DNA from: Palleniella muris
GTDB taxonomy: Bacteria; Bacteroidota; Bacteroidia; Bacteroidales; Bacteroidaceae
Length of the DNA stretch: 64,000 nt
Assembly (NCBI RefSeq): GCF_004792655.1
Contig: NZ_SRZC01000013.1
Coordinates: 1-64,000, forward strand
Direction of reading: 5' to 3'
Below the pieces are notes generated by a model. It saw only the letters and a list, made by a program, of their open reading frames with translations, was not told where the DNA came from and did not search any database. Shown here piece after piece: positions 1-9,439 of the stretch (position 1 is its first letter; each line of letters opens with the position of its first letter). The position numbers and the translations under genes are program-made.

Positions 1-553
1 AATAATATAATAAACCTTTTGGAAAATACGCTGTATTTTTTGTATTTTAGCGAATAATTAACGAATATAAATTAGTTTGAACAAGTTCATAGACATTTTA
101 TTAGGGAAGCGTAGGTTCAACTGGCAAGTACAAATAAGTAGAAATGTTTGAACAACACCGTTTTAGGAAGTTGAAAAATCAAGTTTCTCTCTCGGTATAG
201 CGTTTATTTTGGCCAATATCTTCTTTAGTTTAGCATTTGTGTATTTCCCATTCGTGTTCTATTTAGCTCCTTATTATGAGTATGTAGCAAGTTACTTATC
301 AAATTCAGCCTCTTTGAGGGTCAAATATGGTTTTGCAAATGGTGACTGACAAGACATAAACAAGGTCAGCAGGAATTTTTTACATAAATGGACATGAATG
401 TATATAACCTAAAATAAGAATAAATTTTAATAAGGGCTGCCCAAAAAGAAAAAAATGCAGTTGCCATCCTATAGATACTTGCAGAAAGGATAAAATTTAC
501 TTTTAGACCTTTTGGGATAGCCCTTATTAATACTTCAGATAAAATTCCTTAGG
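1..553. other. AT-rich noncoding stretch inside the element
   Basis: I find no convincing gene here. It lies downstream of the methylase/helicase stop codon and is much more AT-rich than the adjoining coding DNA. The only structure seen is the nested inverted repeat at 402-559, described separately. Confidence 0.6.
427..530. repeat. Inverted-repeat pair, MITE-like or terminator
   Basis: Two 22-nt arms (427-448 and 509-530) read TTAATAAGGGCT followed by a CCCAAAAG block in opposite orientations, differing by a small indel. The GGGCTnnCCCAAAAG core resembles termini of some Bacteroidetes insertion sequences, and only about 60 bp lie between the arms. A second, outer inverted pair, ATATAACCTAA (402-412 and 549-559), encloses it and overlaps the stop codon of the gene ending at 554. 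It could be a solo MITE or a long terminator hairpin for that gene. Confidence 0.5.
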
Positions 554-1702
554 TTATATTTTCAATCCTTTGGACCGGGTTTCCTCCTTGGCATACAGTC
601 CCGGACGCCCGATTATGACATGGTTGGCAACGATACTATCCGCCGGACTGCGTATCTGCGGCGGTGCATTTTCGGGATATTGCGCCTGCCTGTTCCTCAC
701 ATCTTCCGCTTCCGGCTTGAGCTGTTGCCCTTCATTCTCCTTTTCTGCGACTTCGGGCGTGGGTGGCGCAAGCTCCAGCTGAATTTTTCGGTCAAGGGCG
801 GCAAGTTCGGACTTCAACTGCTTCAGCTCGTCCTCCTTCTTCCACACCTTACCCGCTATCTCCTGTAACTGCGGTATCTCCATCTCCAGCACCTCGTTCT
901 TCGCCTTGTACTGGTCGATGATGGAGGGTATCCTCTCCATCGCGTTGAGGAAGTTGCGGGCGGCGGCCAACGGGTCAGCCATCGCCAGATGCCCGTTGTT
1001 GTAGGTGTACTTGTAGTTCCCCTCGACCACGAAGCGGTTGTCGGTGAACTCCAATCCCTCTTTGAGTATCCTTTCGCTCACCACCTTTATCGGAAAACCG
1101 TAAAGTTCACCGACCTGCGTGTACAACCCTCCGGTCGTGGCATTCTTGGCTATCTCCTGCAAACGCTTTCCGATGACCTTCTCATCGGCGGAATCCACTC
1201 CGTCCACCTTTATTATATTAAGGCGGTTGCCCTCCTTGTCGGTCTGCACCACCGACAGGAAGCGGTTCCAGTCCTCCGTCATGGCATCTATGAAAGCCGT
1301 GTTGTTGCGCAACTCGCCGGTCTTTGACTCCAGCTTGAACTCCGAATCACGCTTGCCCTTGTTGAACGACTTGCGTTCCCCTTCGAGCGATGCGATCCGC
1401 TTTTCCAGTTTCGCCTTGTCCAACAGGTCGGTATTGCCGGAGAGCAACGCCATGTATTCCGAGAAATTCATGCCCGATTTTTCGTCCATTGCCCCCTCGT
1501 CGATGGTACGCGCACCCATCGCACCGCTTTTGAGCTGGCTTATGAAAGTCTGCTTGCAGTGCAGGAGGTTGAACTTGTAGCTGTCCAGTGACTTCTCCAC
1601 CGCGTAGATGATTACATCCACGTTGTTCCCGGCGAAATGTTTGGCAATCTCATTACCTGCCCTAACTCCGCGTCCGTCACGCTGTTGCAAGTCGGACGGT
1701 CG
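554..1702 (-). CDS. DNA methylase/SNF2 helicase, 3' exon (C-terminal part)
   Basis: This is the downstream part of the gene whose 5' exon is 4168-8835. It opens in frame with RPSDLQQRDGRGVRAGN, which is helicase motif VI (Q..GR..R), and joins directly to HHLDTPW at the end of the upstream exon. The remainder is mostly helical and charged, with a coiled-coil-like stretch at about residues 90-130 (KLEKRIASLEGERKSFNKG) and another Glu/Lys-rich stretch near 270-310. Its role is inferred to be DNA processing during transfer of the element. An isolated start at the internal TTG (1690) would give 378 residues with no ATPase core, so independent function is unlikely. Spliced together, the two exons encode about 1938 residues. 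Confidence 0.9.
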   Translation of the reverse strand, partial: RPSDLQQRDGRGVRAGNEIAKHFAGNNVDVIIYAVEKSLDSYKFNLLHCKQTFISQLKSGAMGARTIDEGAMDEKSGMNFSEYMALLSGNTDLLDKAKLEKRIASLEGERKSFNKGKRDSEFKLESKTGELRNNTAFIDAMTEDWNRFLSVVQTDKEGNRLNIIKVDGVDSADEKVIGKRLQEIAKNATTGGLYTQVGELYGFPIKVVSERILKEGLEFTDNRFVVEGNYKYTYNNGHLAMADPLAAARNFLNAMERIPSIIDQYKAKNEVLEMEIPQLQEIAGKVWKKEDELKQLKSELAALDRKIQLELAPPTPEVAEKENEGQQLKPEAEDVRNRQAQYPENAPPQIRSPADSIVANHVIIGRPGLYAKEETRSKGLKI

Positions 1703-1744
1703 ATCGGGTAGGTCAAGGGCATTACTGCCCTCTTCCCCCCCTCA

Positions 1745-1778
1745 GAACCTTACGTGAGGGTTTCCCCTCATACGGCTC
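1745..1778 (-). ncRNA. Group II intron domain V
   Basis: On the minus strand the 34-nt hairpin begins GAGCCGTATGAGGGGAAA and closes CCCTCACGTAAGGTTC, with a GAAA tetraloop. This is the standard group II domain V, the catalytic core that binds the splicing metal ions. It lies 42 nt from the 3' splice site, the usual distance. Confidence 0.95.
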
Positions 1779-1821
1779 AAGCTTTTCAAAGTCTCTGTTC
1801 GTGTGCAGAGACCGGCTCATC

Positions 1822-3489
1822 CTACTTCTTGTTTCCATTGTTTTTACGGGATAATTTGAAACATTCATCATGAACCAACAGATTGCATTTCCGTCCGTCT
1901 TGTACGGTCGGCATTACATTCCATGCCTTATGCGTGTCAATCGGTTCACCACATATCGGACATTTCCGACCTTGCTTTTCCCATAGGTAAAGCAGGGATT
2001 TACGTCCTTTCAGCGTCACAAGCATCTTTGACTTCATTCTTTTATTGAAGTACAGGCGGCAGTCTGCGTCAAACGGATTCATGTCCCCCTTTATCTGCGT
2101 ATATTGCAGAAAAGGAAACGAAGATGCCAGTTTCAACAAGGTAAGTTGGTCTTCTTTGCCGTTTGATTTCTTGAACTTAGCCGCAAAAGTCCAGCTGTTC
2201 CCTCGGATATTGTGCCAATAGCGGTCTTTTATCCACTGTTTCCCTTTCTTGGAATGACGGCGTTTAGCCCATTGCCACAAGGCGAGAAATATCTGATGGT
2301 CGATTCTGTGAAAAGAATCACGTGTCGCCCCATGCTGATAATATGCTCCCCATCCTCGAATTTTAGCATTCAACATCCTGATTAATGATTCCTGCTTGCA
2401 ACCCTTATGACCTTTTGTCACCTTACGGATATTCTCCATAAAGCGTTTTTCGGCTTTCTTGGTCGGCTTGGTCAATATTTCATTACCGAATTTGCGGATG
2501 TTGAAACCGAGAAAATCGAAACCGTCACGGATATTGGTTATCACCGTCTTTTCTTCTGATAAGGTCAGACCTCTTTCAGACATAAAGTCGGCTACCAATG
2601 GCTTGATTTCCTTTTCAAGTGTTTCACGGTTCTCGCAGGTAATTATAAAGTCATCAGCGTAACGGACAAGATTCACCATTGGCGAATATAACTTACCTTT
2701 GATTCTAACTCGTTTATATTTCTCTGCAAGGACTTTCTGCAATCCGTCCAATGTCATATTGGCAAGCGTGGGAGAGATAATGCCACCTTGTGGCGTTCCC
2801 TCCTCTGTCGGGAACATCTGTTTGTTGAAGATATAGCCGCATTTCAACCATTTTCGGAGTATTGCCTTGTCCATAGGGATGTTGGCAAGCAGCCATTCAT
2901 GGCTGATATGGTCGAAGCACCCCTTTATGTCACCCTCCAGAATCCATTCGGGAGAATAGCCTTTTCGGAGAATGTTATGGCATTGCATTACCGCGTCCAT
3001 ACAGCGGCGTTCCTTGCGGAAACCGTATGAACGTGAGTCGGCTGTTGTTTCCGACACTGGTTCTAATGCCATAAGGTAGAGTGCTTGCATGGCTCTGTCT
3101 TTCATTGTCGGTATTCCCAACGGTCGCAGTTTGCCATTACTCTTTTTGATGTGGACTCTTCTCAATGGCTTCGGCTGGTAGCCTCTGCGTTTGAGTTCGC
3201 TTATTGCTTGTGTTTTTGCTTCGGGTTTCTCCCATGTTTCCATGTCCACTCCGGGGGTGTTGCCACCTCCGTTAGAAGTAACTCTCTTTACGGCTAAGGC
3301 TTTTGCGTAAAAAGAGTGGGTCAGCGTCCACTGCAAGGCTTTCACCTTGTTGTATCTGCCTTCCTTCTGAGCCTTTACAATTCGTGCTTGTAGCTTTCTG
3401 ACAGCCAACTCCGCTTTAGTCCAGTCTATTCTGTCCCAAAGTGTTTGCTGATTGTCAGCAGGCGCACACGATGTCTTGTTTTCGTTCAT
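1822..3489 (-). CDS. ltrA: Group II intron reverse transcriptase/maturase with HNH domain
   Basis: This 555-residue intron-encoded protein should promote splicing and target-primed reverse transcription of its host intron. The RT domain shows YGFRKERRCMDA near 154-165, GTPQGGIISP at 231-240 and the catalytic YADD at 277-280. The maturase (X) domain follows at about 340-440. The C-terminus has a CPICGEP motif and a LVHDECF motif, typical of an HNH endonuclease that cuts the second DNA strand. All catalytic motifs are intact and no stop or frameshift is seen. It sits wholly inside the intron in the same orientation as the host gene, with a start ATG at 3489 and domains I-III upstream. Confidence 0.96.
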   Translation of the reverse strand: MNENKTSCAPADNQQTLWDRIDWTKAELAVRKLQARIVKAQKEGRYNKVKALQWTLTHSFYAKALAVKRVTSNGGGNTPGVDMETWEKPEAKTQAISELKRRGYQPKPLRRVHIKKSNGKLRPLGIPTMKDRAMQALYLMALEPVSETTADSRSYGFRKERRCMDAVMQCHNILRKGYSPEWILEGDIKGCFDHISHEWLLANIPMDKAILRKWLKCGYIFNKQMFPTEEGTPQGGIISPTLANMTLDGLQKVLAEKYKRVRIKGKLYSPMVNLVRYADDFIITCENRETLEKEIKPLVADFMSERGLTLSEEKTVITNIRDGFDFLGFNIRKFGNEILTKPTKKAEKRFMENIRKVTKGHKGCKQESLIRMLNAKIRGWGAYYQHGATRDSFHRIDHQIFLALWQWAKRRHSKKGKQWIKDRYWHNIRGNSWTFAAKFKKSNGKEDQLTLLKLASSFPFLQYTQIKGDMNPFDADCRLYFNKRMKSKMLVTLKGRKSLLYLWEKQGRKCPICGEPIDTHKAWNVMPTVQDGRKCNLLVHDECFKLSRKNNGNKK

Positions 3490-4167
3490 TTGCTTTCCTC
3501 CTTTTGAAAGTTCTAAAAGTTAATTGTAAAGAATCACCATTTGACAACATTCGGTTTGATTGCCTACCTAATGTCGTCACAGAAGTCTGCCCACTTTCGT
3601 GTCGGATGATGTCGCCCAACATCAGCCCGTGATGTCGGTTCAATCCGTATCCGCTCCATTACAGAACGGCATTCGCTTTTTCTGTTATCTTATACCTGCA
3701 CACCATTCGGCTTTCATTGCTGTCAGCTTACCTGTCATTTTTACATGACAGGAGATATACAGGCTTACCATGTTCCACATAGATAACTAACGGATAGGTT
3801 AGGTTCTGTCTCATCCTCCGGCGGTGCTTATATCCGTGTAATCCTACCATGGAGAGGATTAACCGACCGCTTCCCTTTTGGGTAGAGTGTGCCAGTATCT
3901 TACACTCTTTCGTGACATTACGAAGTTTACTAACAGTTCGCTTGCGCTAACCATACTATCCAGCCTCGCCACTCTACGGTATGATACTAACCGTACTTGA
4001 CTTCCCCTCACGGTTCTGTCTTGTCTTGCGAAAGTGTACTTCGTCCCGACCGCTTAATACAACATTAAGGTGCATCGGTCGGTAGGCTACCGCTGACGGA
4101 ACAGCGGGTTAAAGCTGATACCCGTAAGTATCATTCCAACAATTATCTATGCGACTTCATGTCGCAC

Positions 4168-7100
4168 CCACGGCGTATCGAGATGATGGATAGCCACACA
4201 CCGTTTCTGGGCGTTCACACCCGTTCCGAGCATAGAGGTAGAGCCGAACAGCACACGCACCGTCCCGGCGTTCATGGCGTCTATCACCGCCTTCCGCGCC
4301 TTGTCGGTCTTGCACTCCTGAATGAAGCGCACCTCGCTTGGCGGTATACCGTAGTCCTCCGTCAGTTTGCGCTTGATTTCCGAATAGACGTTCCACCCGT
4401 CGCCCGGCTGGTATGTCCCCAAATCAGAGAAAACGAACTGCGTGCCTTTCTGGGCGTCGTATTTTTGATAATACTCCGCGATCATCTTGGCACAGTGACT
4501 CGCTTTGTTGTCGGGATGATCTTCGTAATTCGGGTCTATCATGCGCATGTCGAGTGCCATTTTCCGGGCATAGTCCGTGGCGATGAGCATCTTCGCCTTT
4601 TCTTCCGTTTCCGAAAGCGGCAGCCTGCCCAACAAGGTGGCATCGCCCGTCTTGGCGAACTGCATCAGTTTCTGTATGAAGTCCTCCTGTTCCGGCGTGG
4701 GCGGTATATGGTGCAGTATCTCGTTCTTGGCAGGACGGTCAACGCCCACATCCTCCGCCGTGCGGTAGTCCGTGATTTCATTATAGAAGGCGGCAAGCTC
4801 CGGCACTTTGATGAAGTAGCGGAAACGCTCCTTCTGGACCACATTGTTCGTCACGTTAAATTCAAAATCCGTCGTCTTCTTGGCAAATATCGCCGCCCAA
4901 GCGTCGAAACACCTTATGTCCTGCCGTTCCAGCTCCTTCGGGCGCAGGTACTTGAACAGCAGGTACAATTCAGTCAGTGAGTTGCTGATAGTCGTGCCGG
5001 AGAGGAAGGTCGCACCCAAGTCTTTTCCTGTGTGCTCCTGTATGGTGCGTATGGCAAAGAGCATGTTAAGTGCCTTCTGGCTTCCCTCGCTGTTTCCCAA
5101 TCCCGCCACACGGTCGTGGCGCGTGTTGAAAGTCAGATTCTTGAACTGGTGGCTCTCATCTATGAAGATGTGGTCGATGCCCATCTGCTTGAAATCCACC
5201 ACGTCGTCCGTGCGTGACTTTATGGCGTGTTCCACCTTCTCCAGCTTCGCTTCAAGGTTGTGCTTGCGCTTCTCCAATCCTTTCAGCATCGCCCGCGACA
5301 CGTTCTTTCCCTGCTGCCGTAGCACTTCGAGGTTTTCCTCCACCGTGTCAAGCTCTGCTTGCAGGATGCGCTGCTGCAATTCCGGCGACTGCGGTATCTT
5401 GCCGAACTGGTCGTGCGACATGATGACGCAATCGTAGTCGTTGTTCTTTATATTATTGAAGAAGCGCACACGGTTGGCGGTCGAAAAGTCCTTCTCCGAA
5501 GCGTACAGAATACGTGCGTTGGGATATGCCGCCTGATAGGTGGCTGCAATCTCCGCAACGTTGGCTTTCAGCCCGATAATCATCGGCTTGTGTGCCAAAT
5601 TCAGACGCTTCATCTCATGCGCGGCGATGCACATTATCAGCGTCTTACCGGTTCCCACCTCGTGGTCGCAAATTCCGCCGCCGTTCTGTTTCAACATCCA
5701 GACGCAATCCATCTGTGAGGGATAGACGCTCTTGATACCCCGGCTTGCCAGCCCTTTCAGGTTGAGGTCGGGAAAGGTCTGATGGGAGCCGTCGTAGCGC
5801 GGGCGCACGAAACAGTTGAACTTGCGGTTATACATCGTCACAAGCCGCTCCTTGAACTGCGGCGACTGCTCTTCGAGCCATTCGGAGAAGCCGTTTCGTA
5901 TCTCGTCAATCTTGGCGTTGGCGAGTTGTATTCCCTCGCTGTCGCGCATCTTGATGTCGTTGCCATGCTCGTCCTTGCCGATGGACTTCATCATGTCAGG
6001 GCAGGTGTTGTGCAGGGCGTGTTTTAGGAGGTGCATACCGTCATAGTTCCGGTAATACCCCTTCACCAGAAACTCGTCCGTGATTTTCATGGTGCGGTAG
6101 CCGCACACCACCGAAAACTCGTCCATGCTTGCGGAATAGGCGATTTTCACCTCCGTGTCGAACAGCCGGCTCATGTAGGCGGCATAGACACCCGTCGGAA
6201 TCCAGCGTTCCCCGAAATTGAAGTCCAGATCCTCGAAGGCGATGCGCTGCGGCTCGGCATCTTTCAGAGCCTCCAACGCCTGCTTCACCTCCGGCATACG
6301 CTCATTTTCGGGATTGTCACCCATCCATGCCTCTATGCGTTCCGCTTTCTCTATGACATTTCCGGCGATGAAACGGTCTTTGATTTCGTAACCGGTCACG
6401 AGCGGATTGTAGTAGATGCGCCCTTGCAGGGCAGTGAGCAAATCCTCCGCCGTGCTGTCGGTTATCTCCCGCATATAGTCGAGATTGACCGTACCATATT
6501 TGTTGAGCGACGCAGACAGGGCTTCTTCGGGAGAGCCTACGTTGGCATGGCTCTCCACCGCGAAGGAAACAGGATGCTCGAAGATGTCCGCCTTGACGAA
6601 CTTTCCGTTTTCCATCCGTTCCAGCGAAAGGATGTCGCGCCCGCCCGCATCCATCATCACTAACTTCACGTTCTGCTTGGCGTTGAGGTTGCCGTAGCGC
6701 ATGACAAACTCATCGTAACAGGTATTCAGATGCTCTCGCCACGGAACATTTGCCTCGCGCCGGAGCGATTCATAACGGTACAGACGCTCGTAGGCGTCAC
6801 GCAGCGACACATACAACAACGCCTTTTCCTTCTGGTATCCTTTCAGGTCGAGCGGCTGGAATGTCGCCCCGTATGGCGTGATGTCTTTCAGGTAGCCGAT
6901 GTTATGACGCCCCCGGTCAGCCACCAGCGACCCTTCGCGCAGGTGCATCTCCGGCGTGCGGTGGTAGGCACGCGGAGAAAGGTCCACGACTTCCTCCTTC
7001 GGCTTTTCCGCTTCGATGTCGGGGAAAAGGAAAGTCCCCACCGCTTCCGATGGGGTATCTGTAACGGCAGGTGCGGCGACTGCCTCCGGCTGTGTTTCCT

Positions 7101-8835
7101 CCTGTCGTGGCTGCTCACGGGAAGTTTCCGGCACGGCTTTCACTTCCGTCTTTTCCGCCACTTGTTTCTCGTTATGCTGCCTTGCCAGTTCCCGAAGTTC
7201 TTTCCTACGCTCCGGCGTCAAACCCATCATCATTTCATAGAAACCGTTGATGGGAGGATTGGTATCCCAGTCCAGTGTGGCATAGATGTCGTCCGGGTCG
7301 GCAGGCTTGGCGGTGTTCTCCGCTTTCACCTCCTTATTCTCCATTGCGGGTTTTGCAGTTGGAGCTGTCGGTGTAACCGTGACTTTCGGTTTGGGCGGAG
7401 TGGACTTTGCCGTAACTGCCTTTTTCACCGTCTTTTTCTTTTTGGAGGTTTTCGGTTGGCTGACCTCTTCCGTCATCCCCCAGAGGTCAAGCAGGGTGAG
7501 CTGCACGCCTGCGGAATATTGCGGGCGCGGTTCTATCTCCGGCTTTTCATCTGCGGGTTGCGGCTTTTCTGTCGGAGTTTCCACCGTCTGCGCCGAGGAT
7601 ACTGTTTCCAATTTTATGGCAGGACGCTCTACTTTATTTTGAACGGCAACTTTTTCTTCCGTTCCTGCCTGCCGGATTGAACCCGAATACAAGCGCATGG
7701 CAAGCCTGTAATGGAAATCCTCGTCGAGCATACGGCGCAAATCCCCGGCGATGCCTGCTGCCTTGCCCTCGTGCAGATAAACCATAGCGGGCTTCCCGTA
7801 GGGGTCTGTGTCAAGTTTCGCCATCGTATGCACGATGCGTTCCGGGTGGTGGATGAAATAGGCGTTGTCGGTCAGGGCGGTTTTCGTGTCCGTCTGTATC
7901 ACGGTCATCAGCCGCTCGTCCTGCGACATTTCCTTCTTGCTGAGGTTCTTTTGCAGGACAATCAGGTCACTGCCCACCTCCGTGCCCGCGTTGTCCGTGA
8001 ACAGGTTGTTGGGCAGGCGTATCGCGGATACCAGATTGGCCTGACTGAACAGCTCGTTACGCACGGAGGTCTTGGTGCTATTCAATACCCCTTGCGAGGT
8101 GATGAACGCCACGATACCGCCGTCACGCACGGCATCCAGTCCTTTGAGAAAGAAATAGTTGTGGATGGTTTTCTGGGCGGAGCGTCTGCCGAAAGAGTCG
8201 CTCCGCTGAAACTCCGCGTCGAACACGGCAATGTCACCGAACGGAATGTTGGACACCGCCAAGTCGAAATAATTGTTGAACGGTCTTTCGATTTTCTCAA
8301 AACCGCAGGTGCGCATTTTCTGGTCGGGATAGAGATGCCTCAAGATTGTACCCGTGAGCAGATCCTTCTCGAAAGCCATCACATCCGCATTGGGGCTGTG
8401 CCGCAGCATGGAATCCACGAACACGCCGACACCTGCCGACGGTTCGAGCATACGGGCGGGGCGGACGCTGTAATCTGCCAGCACGTCCGCGATGGTGTCG
8501 GTTATCTCTTTGGGGGTGTAGAAAGCGGTCAGCACGGACGCTTTCAGCGAATCCACAAACCGCTTGTACTCTGTTTCGTCCTTGCTGTTCTCACGGATAA
8601 GCCTGTGCAGCTCCACCGTCGGGGCGAACAGTTCGAGGTCGGATTTCGCCCACCGGACGGCATCCGTCAGTTCCTTTGCAGGGTTGAGGATACATTTCAG
8701 ACCGCCGAAACCGCAGTACCTTTGAAGTATGGCACGCTCTTCGGTTGTCGCTGTCCTATTTTCCCTGTCAAGGATGAATGCCGTCCGTATCGCCTCGATG
8801 TTGTCCCGCAGTTTCTGTTTGCGGTTAAACGCCAT
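4168..8835 (-). CDS. DNA methylase/SNF2 helicase, 5' exon (N-terminal part)
   Basis: This large protein is found in Bacteroides conjugative elements. The N-terminal third is an N6-adenine methylase-like domain, with the AdoMet loop EPSAGVG at about 131-137 and SNIPFGD at about 195-201 in the position of the NPPY/F catalytic motif. A Pro/Lys/Thr-rich linker spans about 390-560. The SNF2-type ATPase follows, with HEVGTGKT (motif I) near residue 1050, DESHQ (motif II) near 1222, and [14 protein letters not shown] (motif V) just before the exon end. Unspliced mRNA reads VRHEVA then stops inside the intron at 4147, giving a 1562-residue protein without motif VI. The start overlaps the DUF1896 gene by 11 nt, suggesting translational coupling. 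SNIPF instead of NPPF makes methylase activity uncertain. Confidence 0.92.
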
Positions 8836-9277
8836 ATTCGTCTAAGTAAAGGACGGTTGCTCCCGTCAGCTCCGTGTAGAGCAGGTCGTAATCGGAAGAC
8901 AGGGCGAAATTGTCATCCGAGAGGTCATAGACGGAGAACACGTTGCCGACAAGCGGCAGCAGTTTCAGGACAAAGGCTTCACGCTTCTCTTCCGGCACTT
9001 CATCGGCAAACTCGTTTTCCACGACTTCGCGGAGGATGGCGTAACGGGAATAATGCAGCCCGCGCAGCAGCGTGTCCATCGCCAGTTCCTGCGCACCATC
9101 GGCGGGATAGCCTTCAAGCCGTGCCCTCTCATACGTTTCGGCGGCACGGTCGGCCCGTTCCCGTATGAAAGCGGTGTCGTCAGCCTGTTCAAACTTGTTC
9201 GTGCGGAGATAGTCCAGCAGGTACAGACCGTAATAGGAAAAGTCGGTCTGACCCTCGTTTTTCTTCTTGTTGTTCAT
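8825..9277 (-). CDS. DUF1896 family protein
   Basis: This 150-residue acidic protein matches the DUF1896 family carried by Bacteroides conjugative transposons, where it regularly precedes the methylase/helicase. I chose ATG 9277 ([10 protein letters not shown]). Longer versions from 9424 would run through a terminator hairpin. The body is predicted helical ([20 protein letters not shown], then [13 protein letters not shown]). It has no signal peptide and no catalytic motif that I recognise. Its 3' end overlaps the next gene by 11 nt. A 16-nt half of an inverted repeat lies immediately upstream of the start codon. The function is unknown. Confidence 0.8.
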   Translation of the reverse strand: MNNKKKNEGQTDFSYYGLYLLDYLRTNKFEQADDTAFIRERADRAAETYERARLEGYPADGAQELAMDTLLRGLHYSRYAILREVVENEFADEVPEEKREAFVLKLLPLVGNVFSVYDLSDDNFALSSDYDLLYTELTGATVLYLDEYGV

Positions 9278-9278
9278 T

Positions 9279-9379
9279 ACTTTGGATTTAGCGGATTGAT
9301 AATTAACGGGATAATCGGTTGGAAAAAGGAAGAAAAAGGCACTCGGTATCCCTCCGAGTGCCACCACTAAATCCAAAGT
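9279..9379 (-). promoter_or_regulatory. Nested hairpin/terminator leader before DUF1896
   Basis: An outer inverted repeat (9279-9294 and 9364-9379, ACTTTGGATTTAGYGG, 15 of 16 matching) encloses a 9-bp stem (9338-9346 with 9354-9362). On the minus strand this stem is followed by a T-rich run at 9321-9337. The inner hairpin looks like an intrinsic terminator between topB/exc and the DUF1896-helicase unit. The outer stem ends two bases before the DUF1896 start codon. The arrangement could be an attenuator. A related AAATCCAAAGT motif also lies upstream of topB (about 11549-11559). Confidence 0.6.
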
Positions 9380-9439
9380 ATGAGTGTAATCCGGTATCGA
9401 AGAACAATTCATTACTCTGAACAAGTGGCAAAGTTAATA

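Larger units (their letters stand above)
1703..4167 (-). mobile_element. Group II intron with ORF, inserted in the helicase gene
   Basis: The 5' end on the minus strand is GTGCGAC (from 4167) and the 3' end is ...CCCGAT (to 1703), matching the GUGYG...AY boundaries of group II introns. A typical 34-nt domain V lies at 1745-1778 and a domain VI hairpin (GGGC/GCCC) at about 1711-1735. The maturase ORF occupies domain IV, leaving about 680 nt upstream for domains I-III. Removing exactly these bases joins TGG to CGA and restores HHLDTPW-RPSDLQQRDGRG. The intron therefore looks intact and splicing-competent. Insertion at the codon junction between helicase motifs V and VI is consistent with retrohoming to a conserved ATPase motif. 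Confidence 0.95.

Noticed and set aside
4159..4980. Long plus-strand ORFs across the methylase/helicase, topB and orf3 genes
   Set aside because: They are shadow frames of GC-rich minus-strand genes, with His/Arg-rich or low-complexity translations and no recognisable domains.
554..8835. Two separate genes or a frameshifted helicase
   Set aside because: The interruption is exactly a group II intron with standard ends and domain V, and splicing restores the reading frame. It is not a frameshift or degradation.
9278..9424. Longer start for the DUF1896 protein at 9424
   Set aside because: The extra 49 residues run through the terminator hairpin and show no conserved sequence. ATG 9277 gives the expected family start.
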